From Nonomuraea typhae (GTDB taxonomy: Bacteria > Actinomycetota > Actinomycetes > Streptosporangiales > Streptosporangiaceae), in contig NZ_VRLV01000020.1 of assembly GCF_009760925.1 (NCBI RefSeq), forward strand, positions 1 through 64,000: DNA of 64,000 nucleotides. The letters run 5' to 3'. The notes beneath the pieces are model-generated. The model saw nothing but the letters and a program-made list of their open reading frames with translations. It was not told the origin of the DNA and searched no databases. Shown here in pieces: positions 1 to 8,152 of the stretch (positions are counted from its first letter, which is position 1; the number at the start of each line of letters is the position of its first letter). The position numbers were made by a program, and so were the translations under genes.

Positions 1-155
1 GCGAGTTCATCCGCAAGGCCCAGGAGAAGCGCCGCGACTTCACCGTCGACTGGGTGCACCTCAAACTCAACGACCAGGCGCAGCGCACCGTGCTGTGCAA
101 AGACCCGTTCCGCAGCGTGGACGAGAGAGTGGACAAGCTCATCGCCGGCATGTGA
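1..155 (+). CDS. C-terminal end of an unknown protein (partial)
   Basis: Reading from base 3, an open frame runs to TGA at 153-155 and gives about 50 residues ending [11 protein letters not shown]. The fragment is charged and contains [16 protein letters not shown] and a Cys in VLCKDP. Codon use is GC-ending, as in real genes of this window. The 5' part lies outside the window and I recognise no family. A 97-bp gap separates it from the next gene on the same strand. Confidence 0.7.
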   Translation, partial: EFIRKAQEKRRDFTVDWVHLKLNDQAQRTVLCKDPFRSVDERVDKLIAGM

Positions 156-252
156 CCTGGAGACAAGAGGCCGGCCGGGTACCCGCCCCGCCGGCCTGCC
201 CTCCGGCGCAGCCTCCAGCCAGACCGCCGGCACGGCCACCTACGATCACCCC

Positions 253-606
253 ATGACCGACACCCGCGCCGCCGCCCAGCGCTTCGCCGACACCTGGCAG
301 CACGGCTGGACCCACCACGACGCCGAGGCCATCCTCACCCTGTACGCCGACGACGCCGTCCACACCTCGATGCCCTTCCGCCCACCACACCGCGGGAAAG
401 CCGAAATCGCCGACTACATCCGCAGATCCTTCGCAGAAGAGCACGCCCCCCGCGCCCACTTCGAACCGCCCATCGTGGACGGCGACCGAGCCGCCGTCGA
501 ATACCGTGTCACCGACGGCGAGCACACCCTGGCCGGCTGCGTGTTCATCACCTTCGGCCACGACGGCCGCGCCGTACAGACCAGGGACTACTGGCACGAA
601 ACCTGA
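253..606 (+). CDS. NTF2/SnoaL-like protein
   Basis: This 117-residue protein has the size and pattern of the SnoaL/NTF2-like cone fold. An N-terminal helix (AAAQRFADTWQHGWTHHD) is followed by the family's hallmark 'ILTLYADDAVHTSMPF', a helix with KAEIADYIRRSF, and C-terminal strands ending in DYWHET. The family includes small hydrolases, isomerases and binding proteins, so no substrate can be named. It starts at ATG 253 and its stop abuts the end of a possible opposite-strand ORF. The fold assignment is good; the role is unknown. Confidence 0.8.
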   Translation: MTDTRAAAQRFADTWQHGWTHHDAEAILTLYADDAVHTSMPFRPPHRGKAEIADYIRRSFAEEHAPRAHFEPPIVDGDRAAVEYRVTDGEHTLAGCVFITFGHDGRAVQTRDYWHET

Positions 607-831
607 CTACACCCGCACCGCACTCGGCACACCCGGAGCCGGGACCGGCGCAGGAGCCGGGGGAGCGGCGCCCACCCGCACGGCCTGCACCGGCGGCTGG
701 GCACGCTCGGCGCACCCACCCTGGCAGTAGCCGTTCGTCACCACCAGCCGCGCCCGGGCGGCGGTGTACGCCTCACGCCCAGACGCTGGCAAAACCCCCT
801 GACAGACCTGGCACAACACATCGTTCCCCAC
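607..831 (-). CDS. possible small Cys-rich protein
   Basis: A 74-codon frame starts at GTG 831 with an upstream GGAAGGGG that could bind the ribosome. Its stop lies directly against the stop of the NTF2-like gene, a plausible convergent arrangement. The product has C7-x2-C10 and C36-x3-C40, which could form a zinc knuckle, and a low-complexity Pro/Ala tail. I recognise no family. In DNA this GC-rich an open frame of this size can arise by chance, so the call rests on the cysteine spacing and the position. Confidence 0.35.
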   Translation of the reverse strand: MGNDVLCQVCQGVLPASGREAYTAARARLVVTNGYCQGGCAERAQPPVQAVRVGAAPPAPAPVPAPGVPSAVRV

Positions 832-1276
832 GTGGGTCCCCTTCCGGCCGCGTACCAGATATCCAGAGTAAGCGCGTCAAAACCATCCGAGTCCCCATTT
901 CCACGACTCGTCAAGAAACCTGTAAGAAACGGCATCACCCGCCGGCCCACCCGACGAGCCCCTCAGACCCCCGCCCCGCACCACCCGCCCCACACACCAC
1001 CACAAACCCACAGAACACCCGCTGTAGCAGGCGAAATCCGCCCCGCCGCCAGCCGACCACACCACCACCGCACCCACCCCGCGAACCCGCCCAGCACCAC
1101 CCGCATCCCCGACGATCAGTGACCAACCCCACAGTGCCCACCCCCGACCGGGCGCAGCCGGACGCCTGGGGTGACCACACGACGATCCGCAAGGGCGCAG
1201 AGCAGTCGCGGACTACAGGCCAAGAGGCACGGCCCGGCGGCAGGTACGGCAAGGCCACCCACCCCAGCCAAGCACC
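832..1276. other. no convincing gene
   Basis: I see no gene here. Bases about 840-930 are less GC-rich than the surroundings. The rest is Pro/His-codon-rich, C-rich DNA whose open frames look like chance products of composition. Confidence 0.5.
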
Positions 1277-2215
1277 TCAGTCACCCTGCGCGGCCTCCAG
1301 CAACCGCCGCCCCAGAACCCCCACCGCCTCCCGCAACCCCGGCGGATCCAGCACCACGAACCCCACCCCCAAACTCACCAAGAACCCCGCCAACGCCTCC
1401 ACCGAATCCCCGCCCGTCTCCAGCACACACGCCTCCGCCCCATCCGCCACCACCAGCCCCGCCGCCGGAGCCAGCAACCCCGCCGCCACCTCAGCCGGCA
1501 CCCGCCACGCCACCGAACCCGCCCCCCGCACCACCCGCTCAGCCGCCTCCGCAGCCGACATCTCCCGCCCGGCGAACCCCGCACCCCGCGCCGGCACCCG
1601 CAACCTCATCCGATCAGCCCGAAACGTCCGCCAATCACCCCGCACCACATCCCACGCCACCACATACCAACGCCGCCCCGTATACACCAGCCGATGCGGC
1701 TCCGCCTCCCGCTCACTCACCGCCCCCCCGAACCCCTCATACACAAACCGCAACCGCACCCGATCCCGCGACGCCGACGCCACCTCCGCCAGCACCTCGG
1801 CATCAACCGTCGGACCCCGCCCCGCAACCGACACCGTCGCCGACCGCAACGCCGCCAACCGCCCCCGCAACCGCGCCGGCAACATCGACTCCACCTTCGC
1901 CAGCGCCCGCAACGACGTCTCCTCGATCCCCGTCACCGTCCCGGACGCCGCCGCCTGCAAACTCACCGCAACCGCCACGACCTCCTCATCGTCCAGCAGC
2001 AACGGCGGCATCGCCGCACCCGCCCCCAACCGGTACCCACCCGCCGTACCCGTCGCCGAACGCACCTCATACCCCAAAATCCGCAACCGCTCCACGTCAT
2101 TGCGCACCGTCCGCGTCGTCACCCCCAACCGCCCCGCCAACTCCGCACCCGACCACACCGGCCGCGCCTGCAACAACGCAAGCAACCGCAACAACCGCAC
2201 CGACGTCTCCAACAC
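1277..2215 (-). CDS. WYL-domain transcriptional regulator
   Basis: A DeoR/HTH_11-type N-terminal helix-turn-helix (SVRLLRLLALLQARPVWSGAELAGRLGVTTRTVRNDVERL) is followed by a WYL domain carrying the signature RRWYVVAWD with RTFRADRM downstream. A C-terminal extension covers the last 80 or so residues. The family binds DNA and is thought to sense a ligand through WYL. I chose GTG 2215 (VLETSVRLL) because homologues begin just before the HTH; an upstream ATG at 2272 would add a non-homologous tail. It stands alone, so the target is not evident. The gene's top strand is unusually C-rich, a property shared with the plus-strand gene next to it. Confidence 0.88.
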   Translation of the reverse strand: MLETSVRLLRLLALLQARPVWSGAELAGRLGVTTRTVRNDVERLRILGYEVRSATGTAGGYRLGAGAAMPPLLLDDEEVVAVAVSLQAAASGTVTGIEETSLRALAKVESMLPARLRGRLAALRSATVSVAGRGPTVDAEVLAEVASASRDRVRLRFVYEGFGGAVSEREAEPHRLVYTGRRWYVVAWDVVRGDWRTFRADRMRLRVPARGAGFAGREMSAAEAAERVVRGAGSVAWRVPAEVAAGLLAPAAGLVVADGAEACVLETGGDSVEALAGFLVSLGVGFVVLDPPGLREAVGVLGRRLLEAAQGD

Positions 2216-2619
2216 CCACCCAGTGTGAAACACCACCGCCGGCACCCGGCAACCAGGAGACACAACACCCACACCCGGCCAACGTCACGGGCTCCCCGGC
2301 AAGCAACCCAGGGGAGAGGGGCCGCATGCCCGCACACCGGAGCGGTGCAGGCATGCGGCATCCGGGCCCGGGGGACCACCCCCCAGCGCCCCCACCGGGC
2401 CCGGAGCTCTTCCTCACCACCACGCCGCCGCCCTAAAGGGACCACCGCCAGACATGTCAAAATTTGAATGTCAGCAGCGTTCTCCTTTAACGCGGACATG
2501 CGAATCAACCCACCGCAGGATCATCAATCCACACCCCCGCTTTTGTCAAATCCCCGACCAACAAATGAGATGATGCAACATTCGATAGTTGATAAAGGAA
2601 ACCCCAGGTAGGGGAGACG

Positions 2620-2655
2620 ATGGGCGATTATCCGGGTTGCGGTCGTCCACTTTAG
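2620..2655 (+). CDS. candidate 11-residue leader/micro-ORF
   Basis: ATG 2620 opens a short frame, MGDYPGCGRPL, ending in TAG at 2653-2655. AGGGGAG (2610-2616) sits 3 nt upstream, a strong but slightly close ribosome-binding sequence. It lies in AT-richer DNA with no downstream gene on the same strand for 880 bp. I see no family match; it may be chance. Confidence 0.2.
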   Translation: MGDYPGCGRPL

Positions 2656-3209
2656 CGGTTCACATGCGATCACTTTCCCGAGAATTCACACCGGGTTATG
2701 ACAAGGGCATATGAGAATACGATGACAAAGCCCCGCGACACTGGGGGAGCATGGCATCGCCAGAAGGCCGGAAAGTGTCCACATCCGGACAACGAAAACA
2801 ACCCTGAGGGAGAGGGCCGGGAAAGCTTACCGCGCCGGCCCGCCCGGCCGCGCGCCCACCCCCCGAAGATCGCCACCACCCATCGCCGCCCACCACGGGC
2901 GCACACCGCGGATAAGAGCTCACCGGCATCGCGCCAGGGGTGGCGCGAGGGGCCGAGCCTCTGTGAGCGGCGCCCGTTTCGGCGTCGCCGTTCCGGCCGA
3001 CGGCGACGGTACGGCGTTCCGAAACCAGCATCCGAAGCGTCCCGGATGTCGAGGTCCCGGGTGCCGGCGGTGGCGGTGACCCGCCGGTCCCTGAGCCGGT
3101 GCCTACCGGCGCGATACCCCGTGATCGGGTGTACCGCGGCGAGCACGGCACCTCTTCCGGATCCGGGTGACACGCCGAGAAAGAGGGTCAAGATCACATT
3201 AACTTGACA

Positions 3210-3223
3210 TAATGTACATTATC
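3210..3223. promoter_or_regulatory. 14-bp palindrome, possible operator
   Basis: ATAATGTACATTAT is a perfect palindrome in AT-rich DNA, flanked by CTTGAC on the left and CAAG on the right. This looks like a dyad operator, but no gene starts within 300 bp on either side. Confidence 0.35.
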
Positions 3224-3536
3224 AAGCAAATGTCGATGAGAGGGACACACGTGTGATGCAGCGCAGGTAACCCCTTGAGCCGAGGAACGCCGTCCGACGA
3301 CACTCACGCGCGAGCCACTCATACGCGCCGGCCCAGCGTCCACGCGTGACGTCGACCTGGAATGCGGCGCCAGGAGCCACCGTGCGGCAGCCGGCGGCAG
3401 ACTGCGGCGAGCCGGCGGTCCTGGCCGGCGTCGACGGGCGCGATGCGACGACAGCGGCATCCCGGGCGACCACGCCGGCCGTACCTGCTCAACGAGCGCC
3501 GCGCATGATCTCCTCGCGCCCGGGCAGCAGGCGGGC

Positions 3537-3776
3537 ATGTCTGCTACGGCTCTGGTCGCGCTCACCGGCGTTGTGACGGCCGGTGTCATCTGGCTCATCG
3601 TCTTGGCCGCCCGGCTCACCCGCCGCCCCCGTAATCGCCCCGCCCCCTCCTCCGACATGGTGGAGCAGGCGCTGGAGATGAAGGCGCTCGGGCAGTTGCA
3701 GGAGGCGGTGTTCCTGGTCAGGGGTGAGACCGGGATGAGTCATCGTGCCGCGGTGCGGTTTGTTCGGCGGCTTTGA
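3537..3776 (+). CDS. small membrane protein with L7/L12-like tail
   Basis: This 79-residue protein has one N-terminal membrane segment (about residues 3-25, ALVALTGVVTAGVIWLIVLAA), then RRPRNR, then a helix-rich tail LGQLQEAVFLVRGETGMSHRAAVRFVRRL. The tail resembles the C-terminal helix-turn of ribosomal protein L7/L12, a feature of many small actinobacterial membrane proteins of unknown function. A strong hairpin lies 22 bp after the stop and probably ends the transcript. Confidence 0.65.
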   Translation: MSATALVALTGVVTAGVIWLIVLAARLTRRPRNRPAPSSDMVEQALEMKALGQLQEAVFLVRGETGMSHRAAVRFVRRL

Positions 3777-3798
3777 ATCATCATGAAATAGGACGAAA

Positions 3799-3844
3799 AT
3801 ATCCCATACCAGACAGAAGGTGGATTCTGTCTGGTATGGGATAT
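3799..3844. terminator. perfect 20-bp-arm hairpin
   Basis: ATATCCCATACCAGACAGAA (3799-3818) is repeated exactly in inverse at 3825-3844 with a 6-nt loop. It lies just after the stop of the small membrane protein gene and would form a very stable hairpin. There is no following T-run, so it could be a factor-independent terminator of the loose actinobacterial kind or a remnant of a mobile palindrome. The inverted repeat is certain; its function is inferred. Confidence 0.6.
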
Positions 3845-4410
3845 GCGGGTTCAGGGGGCGCGGCATTCCCCGGCCGGGACCGCTGTAGCTGATGCCGATC
3901 GGCGAGTTGCTGTGGCGGCAGATCTGCGCCGGCTGGCGTGCTCGTTGCCGACGATGGCCGAGCCGTTGAGTAAAGCTCACCCGCGTGTGCGTGGCGTCGG
4001 GTGCGCAGGTGCCGGCGGATCGTCGTCGGCCAGGGTGCCCGCCGCTTTGACGGTCGGTGCGGCGGCGGCGAGGGTGAGGGGCGGGCATGGGCGCATGTCT
4101 GCGGCCTTCTGGGTGCGGGTCCGGTCCGGCTGCACGGGCCGAGGCACCTCCCCCGGGGCCCCCTCCCCTGGTGTGCTTCCCGGACGGTTCGCCCCGCCGT
4201 ACCGGACAATCCGGGATTTTGCGTGAATTGTCAGCGCCGATTGCTCGTACGTGTCAACATCTTGTGCCATGTGCGGGTCATTTGGGACTGCCGAAAACGC
4301 CGGTAGCTGGGCGGGAGCTGAGGTCTGAGCGCCTCCCCTGCCGGTTTCCTCGCTGTGGTGTCCCTGCCCGTCCTCTCCCCTGGGTTGTCCGTGATGGTTC
4401 GGAGGTTCGC
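3845..4410. other. intergenic, no gene seen
   Basis: About 565 bp upstream of the HypX-like gene. The HypX frame stays open upstream of its GTG but encodes nothing family-like there. No other gene or clear promoter was recognised. Confidence 0.5.
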
Positions 4411-6093
4411 GTGCGTATCTTGCTGCTGTGCTCGTCGTTCAACGGTCTGACGCAGCGTGCGTGGCTGGCGTTGCGGGGTGCCGGTCACGAGGTGAGCGTG
4501 GAGCTGGCGGTGTCGGAGCAGGTGATGCTCGAGGCGGCGGAGCTGGCGAAGCCGGATCTGGTGGTGTGCCCGTTTTTGAAGGAGAAGGTGCCGGCGGGGT
4601 TGTGGCAGCGGCATCGGGTGGTCATCGTGCATCCGGGCCCTCCCGGGGATCGTGGGCCGTCGTCGCTGGATTGGGCGGTGGCCGAGGGGGCGCGGGAGTG
4701 GGGGGTGACGGCGCTGCAGGCGGTTGAGGAGATGGATGCGGGGCCGATCTGGGGGTATCGGATGTTCCCGTTGCCGGCGGAGGCGGTGCGTAAGTCGTCG
4801 TTGTACAACGGGCCGGTTGCGGATGCGGCGGTGGAGTTGGTGCTGGAGGTGGCGGCGAAGGCGGCGGATGGGGAGTTTCGGCCGGTGCCGCTGGATTATG
4901 GGCGGCCGGAGGTGGTGGGGCGGTTGCGGCCGGCTATGCGGCGGGCGGATCGGGAGGTGGAGTGGTCGGAGGCGACGGAGGCGATTGTGCGCCGGGTGCG
5001 GGCCGCGGATGGGGCTCCGGGTGGGCGTGCGGTGTTGTGCGGGCTTGAGGTGCGGGTGTTCGACGTGTTCCGGGGGCCGGCGTTGGTGGGGGCTGCGGGG
5101 GTGGTGGCGGCGCGGCGTGAGGGTGCGGTGCTGGTGCATACCGGTGATGGGACGGTGTGGGTGGGGCATCTTCGGCTGGATCGGCCGGATGGGGTGAAGT
5201 TGCCGGCGGTGATGGTGCTGGGTGATCGGGTGGGTCATCTGGAGGAGCGTGCGGGGTATACGGAGATCACGTATGAGCGGACGGCTGATGTGGGGGTGGT
5301 GAGTTTTGATTTCTACAACGGGGCGATGTCGACGGATCAGTGCCGGCGGCTGGCGTCGGCGTTGCGGTATGCGGGTGAGCAGGATACGCGGGTGCTGGTG
5401 GTGCGGGGTGGGGAGGTGTTTTCGAATGGGATTCATCTGAATGTGATCGAGGCGGCTGCGTATCCGGAGTTGGAGGCGTGGATGAACATCAATGCGATCA
5501 ATGCGGTGTGCCGGGAGATCGTGGGGTGTTCGGGGCAGTTGGTGGTGGCGTCGGTGGGCGGGAACGCGGGTGCGGGTGGGGTGATGATGGCGTTGGGGGC
5601 GGATCGGGTGCTGGTGCGTGAGGGTGTGGTGTTGAATCCGCACTATCGGACGATGGGGTTGTTCGGGAGTGAGTTCTGGACGTATGTGCTGGCGCGGCGG
5701 GTGGGGGCGTCGGCGGCGGTGCGGTTGACGGAGGATGCGTTGCCGGTGGGGGCGGCTCAGGCGGTGGAGCTGGGTCTGGCCGATGGGGTGCTGGGTGGGG
5801 GGCGGCTGGAGTTCGAGCGGTCGGTGCTGGAGTATGCGGGGGCGTTGGCGGCGGGGGGTGAGTGGGAGGCGTTGGTGGCGGCCAAGGGTGCGCGGCGGGC
5901 GGCCGATGAGCGGCGTAAGCCGTTGGATGCGTATCGGGCGGAGGAGCTGGCGGAGATGAGCCGGGACATGTTCGATGATCGTCGGGGGTTTCGGGCGGCG
6001 CGGGGGGCGTTTGTGCGGAAGGCGCGGGCGGAGGTGACGCCGGCGCATCTGGCGGTTCATCGGGGCGCCTGGGATGGGGCATCTCATATGTGA
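4411..6093 (+). CDS. hypX: HypX/HoxX-like formyltransferase-hydratase
   Basis: This 560-residue two-domain protein matches the HypX/HoxX architecture. The N-terminal formyl-transferase-like domain (about 1-240) has HPGPPGDRGPSSLDWA at residues 74-89 and EEMDAGPIW near 106-114. The enoyl-CoA-hydratase-like domain (about 285-480) has FSNGIHLN, GNAGAGG and HYRTMGLFGSEFWTY. In hydrogen-oxidising bacteria HypX makes the CO ligand of [NiFe]-hydrogenase in air, from formyl-tetrahydrofolate through formyl-CoA. No hydrogenase or hyp gene is in this window. GTG 4411 is chosen because GGAGG lies 5 nt before it and the product then starts with the Rossmann strand MRILLLCSS. An HTH-MurA gene follows 16 bp later. 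Confidence 0.85.
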   Translation: MRILLLCSSFNGLTQRAWLALRGAGHEVSVELAVSEQVMLEAAELAKPDLVVCPFLKEKVPAGLWQRHRVVIVHPGPPGDRGPSSLDWAVAEGAREWGVTALQAVEEMDAGPIWGYRMFPLPAEAVRKSSLYNGPVADAAVELVLEVAAKAADGEFRPVPLDYGRPEVVGRLRPAMRRADREVEWSEATEAIVRRVRAADGAPGGRAVLCGLEVRVFDVFRGPALVGAAGVVAARREGAVLVHTGDGTVWVGHLRLDRPDGVKLPAVMVLGDRVGHLEERAGYTEITYERTADVGVVSFDFYNGAMSTDQCRRLASALRYAGEQDTRVLVVRGGEVFSNGIHLNVIEAAAYPELEAWMNINAINAVCREIVGCSGQLVVASVGGNAGAGGVMMALGADRVLVREGVVLNPHYRTMGLFGSEFWTYVLARRVGASAAVRLTEDALPVGAAQAVELGLADGVLGGGRLEFERSVLEYAGALAAGGEWEALVAAKGARRAADERRKPLDAYRAEELAEMSRDMFDDRRGFRAARGAFVRKARAEVTPAHLAVHRGAWDGASHM

Positions 6094-6096
6094 GAT
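6081..6096. promoter_or_regulatory. inverted repeat before the HTH-MurA gene
   Basis: ATCTCA-TATG-TGAGAT is a 6-bp-arm dyad that spans the hypX stop codon and lies 14 bp before the HTH-MurA start. It is a plausible autoregulatory site for the XRE domain of the next protein. Confidence 0.4.
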
Positions 6097-6109
6097 ATGT
6101 TGGTGCGCT

Positions 6110-7639
6110 ATGGCGGATGACTACTTGGCGCGGATCGGCCGGTTGATTCGGGACGCGCGTCAGCATCGTGGATGGACGCAGCTGCAGTTGGCGGATGCTC
6201 TGGCGACGAGTCAGAGTGCGGTCAACCGTATTGAGCGGGGTAATCAGAACATCAGTCTTGAGATGATTGCCCGGATCGGTGAGGCGCTGGACAGCGAGAT
6301 TGTGTCGCTGGGTTATGCGGGGCCGATGCATTTGCGGGTGGTCGGCGGGCGGCGGCTGTCGGGCAGTATCGATGTGAAGACGTCGAAGAACGCGTGTGTG
6401 GCGTTGTTGTGCGCGTCGTTGCTGAATTCGGGCCGGACGATTTTGCGGAAGGTGGCGCGGATCGAGGAGGTCTACCGGATTTTGGAGGTGCTGGCCTCGA
6501 TCGGGGTGCGGGCGCGGTGGATCAACGATGGCAGTGATCTGGAGATTGTGCCGCCGGCTCGGTTGGAGCTGGAGGCGATGGATACGGAGGCGGCCCGCCG
6601 TACCAGGAGTGTGATCATGTTCCTGGGGCCCTTGATGCGTCGGACGGAGCGGTTCCGGATTCCGTATGCGGGCGGGTGTGATCTGGGGACGCGGACGGTG
6701 CAGCCGCACATGTCGGCGTTGCGGCATTTCGGGTTGGAGATCACGGCGACGGGCGGGTTTTATCACGCGCAGGTGGCCGGTGGGGTGTCGCCGAAGCGGG
6801 CGATCGTGCTGACCGAGCGTGGGGACACGGTGACGGAGAATGCGTTGCTGGCGGCGGCGCGGCATGACGGTGTGACGGTGATCCGGAACGCGTCGTCGAA
6901 TTACATGGTGCAGGATCTGTGCTTCTTCCTGGAGGAGCTGGGGGTCCGGGTGGAGGGCATCGGGTCGACGACGCTGACGGTGCACGGGGTGCCGTTCATC
7001 GAGCGGGACGTGGACTACTCCCCCAGTGAGGATCCGGTGGAGGCGATGAGTTTGCTGGCGGCGGCGGTGGTGACGTCGTCGGAGCTGACGATTCGGCGGG
7101 TGCCGGTGGAGTTTTTGGAGATCGAGCTGGCGGTGCTCGAGGAGATGGGGCTGGATCACGATCGGGGCGCGGAGTATGCGGCGGCCAATGGGCGGACGCG
7201 GCTGGTGGATTTGACGGTGCGGCCGTCGAAGCTGGACTCCCCCATCGACAAGATTCATCCGATGCCGTTTCCGGGGCTGAACATCGACAACGTGCCGTTT
7301 TTCGCGGCGATCGCGGCGGTGGCGCAGGGGTCGACGCTCATTCACGATTGGGTGTATGACAATCGGGCGATTTATTTGACGGAGCTGACGCGGCTGGGGG
7401 CGTCGGTGAAGTTGCTGGATCCGCATCGGGTGCTGGTGGAGGGTCCGACGCGGTGGCGGGCTGCGGAGATGATGTGCCCGCCGGCGTTGCGTCCGGCGGT
7501 GGTGGTGTTGCTGGCGATGCTGGCGGCCGAGGGTACGTCGGTGCTGCGGAATGTGTATGTGATCAATCGGGGGTATGAGGATCTGGCGGAGCGGCTGAAT
7601 GCCGTGGGTGCGCAGATCGAGACGTTCCGCGATATTTAG
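6110..7639 (+). CDS. XRE-HTH fused to MurA-like enolpyruvyl transferase
   Basis: Residues 1-65 form an XRE/Cro helix-turn-helix (WTQLQLADALATSQSAVNRIERG). From about 72 onward the protein is a full EPT-type UDP-GlcNAc 1-carboxyvinyltransferase: GSIDVKTSKNA carries the K/N pair, YAGGCDLGTR carries the catalytic-type Cys (C190) and Arg, and DNRAIYLTELTRLGA matches the usual ENRF..ELRRMGA segment. MurA transfers enolpyruvate to UDP-GlcNAc in peptidoglycan synthesis. The HTH suggests either a regulator that kept the fold or a self-regulating enzyme. ATG 6110 is chosen over 6074 because homologues begin at the HTH. It follows hypX by 16 bp, probably in one operon. Confidence 0.85.
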   Translation: MADDYLARIGRLIRDARQHRGWTQLQLADALATSQSAVNRIERGNQNISLEMIARIGEALDSEIVSLGYAGPMHLRVVGGRRLSGSIDVKTSKNACVALLCASLLNSGRTILRKVARIEEVYRILEVLASIGVRARWINDGSDLEIVPPARLELEAMDTEAARRTRSVIMFLGPLMRRTERFRIPYAGGCDLGTRTVQPHMSALRHFGLEITATGGFYHAQVAGGVSPKRAIVLTERGDTVTENALLAAARHDGVTVIRNASSNYMVQDLCFFLEELGVRVEGIGSTTLTVHGVPFIERDVDYSPSEDPVEAMSLLAAAVVTSSELTIRRVPVEFLEIELAVLEEMGLDHDRGAEYAAANGRTRLVDLTVRPSKLDSPIDKIHPMPFPGLNIDNVPFFAAIAAVAQGSTLIHDWVYDNRAIYLTELTRLGASVKLLDPHRVLVEGPTRWRAAEMMCPPALRPAVVVLLAMLAAEGTSVLRNVYVINRGYEDLAERLNAVGAQIETFRDI

Positions 7640-7642
7640 CGG

Positions 7643-8085
7643 TTGTATGGCGGTGAAGCCGCCGTCGGCCATGGCGGCTGAGCCGGTCATGAAGCTGGAT
7701 TCGTCGCCGGCCGGGAGGACGGCGATGTCGGCGAGCTGGCCGGCGCGGTCGCGGCCGAGGGGTTGCCGGCTGGTGGTGTCGCCGGGGTTGTGGCTCAGGG
7801 TGGCCATGGGGGTGTCGACCATGCCGGGGCGCAGGCAGGTGGCGCGGATGCCGTCTTTGGCGTGTTCGCGGGCGATGGTCTTGGTGGGCATCAGGACGGC
7901 GCCTTTGCCGACTCAGTAGGCGGAGCCTTCTTCGGCGTCGACGGAGGCGATGGAGCCCCGGGTGATGATGGAGCCGCCGGCGCGGCGCACGGCGGGGATG
8001 GCGGCTTGGGCGGCCAGGGCGGTGGCGCGGCCGATGCCGGAGGCGCCGCTGGTGACGCGGGCCGTTTTCCGGTGGGTCTGCCCAT
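7643..8085 (-). pseudogene. decayed SDR-family oxidoreductase
   Basis: Pieces of a short-chain dehydrogenase are readable, but the gene is broken. From ATG 8085 (AAGGAG 9 nt upstream) the frame gives MGRPTGK, then must shift by one base in the GGAAAAC run near 8070 to read TARVTSGASGIGRAT (the NAD-binding TGxxxGIG). The next readable part is IPAVRRAGGSII, so roughly 85 residues between the cofactor and catalytic regions are deleted. The catalytic YxxxK reads Tyr-stop-Val-Gly-Lys because of a TGA at 7913-7915. The remainder (KTIAREHAKDGIRATCLRPG, MADGGFTA) is intact but the original stop is gone and the frame runs into murA. Confidence 0.85.
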
Positions 8086-8152
8086 GATCGGCTCCTTTTC
8101 GGATGTCACGGTAGCGGCTCCTTTTCGTGGGCAAGGAGGCCGGGTTCCCCGT

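Larger units (their letters stand above)
2216..3536. other. gene-poor AT-richer region
   Basis: About 1.3 kb without a convincing gene. Bases 2450-2800 are distinctly richer in A and T than the rest of the window. Opposing frames at 2670-3207 are open on both strands but lack GC-ending codons and any recognisable motif, so I did not call them. The region contains a candidate 11-codon ORF (2620-2655) and a 14-bp palindrome (3210-3223). Confidence 0.6.

Noticed and set aside
2670-3207. Opposing open frames in the gene-poor region
   Set aside because: Neither has GC-ending codons, a family motif or a good RBS.
4087-4410. Longer N-terminus for the HypX-like protein
   Set aside because: Codons before 4411 encode no family sequence, and GGAGG lies 5 nt before GTG 4411.
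5498-7891. 797-codon open frame antisense to hypX and murA
   Set aside because: Only its first 80 or so codons are family-like (the SDR remnant). The rest is Arg/His/Pro/Gln-rich translation of the opposite strand of two real genes.
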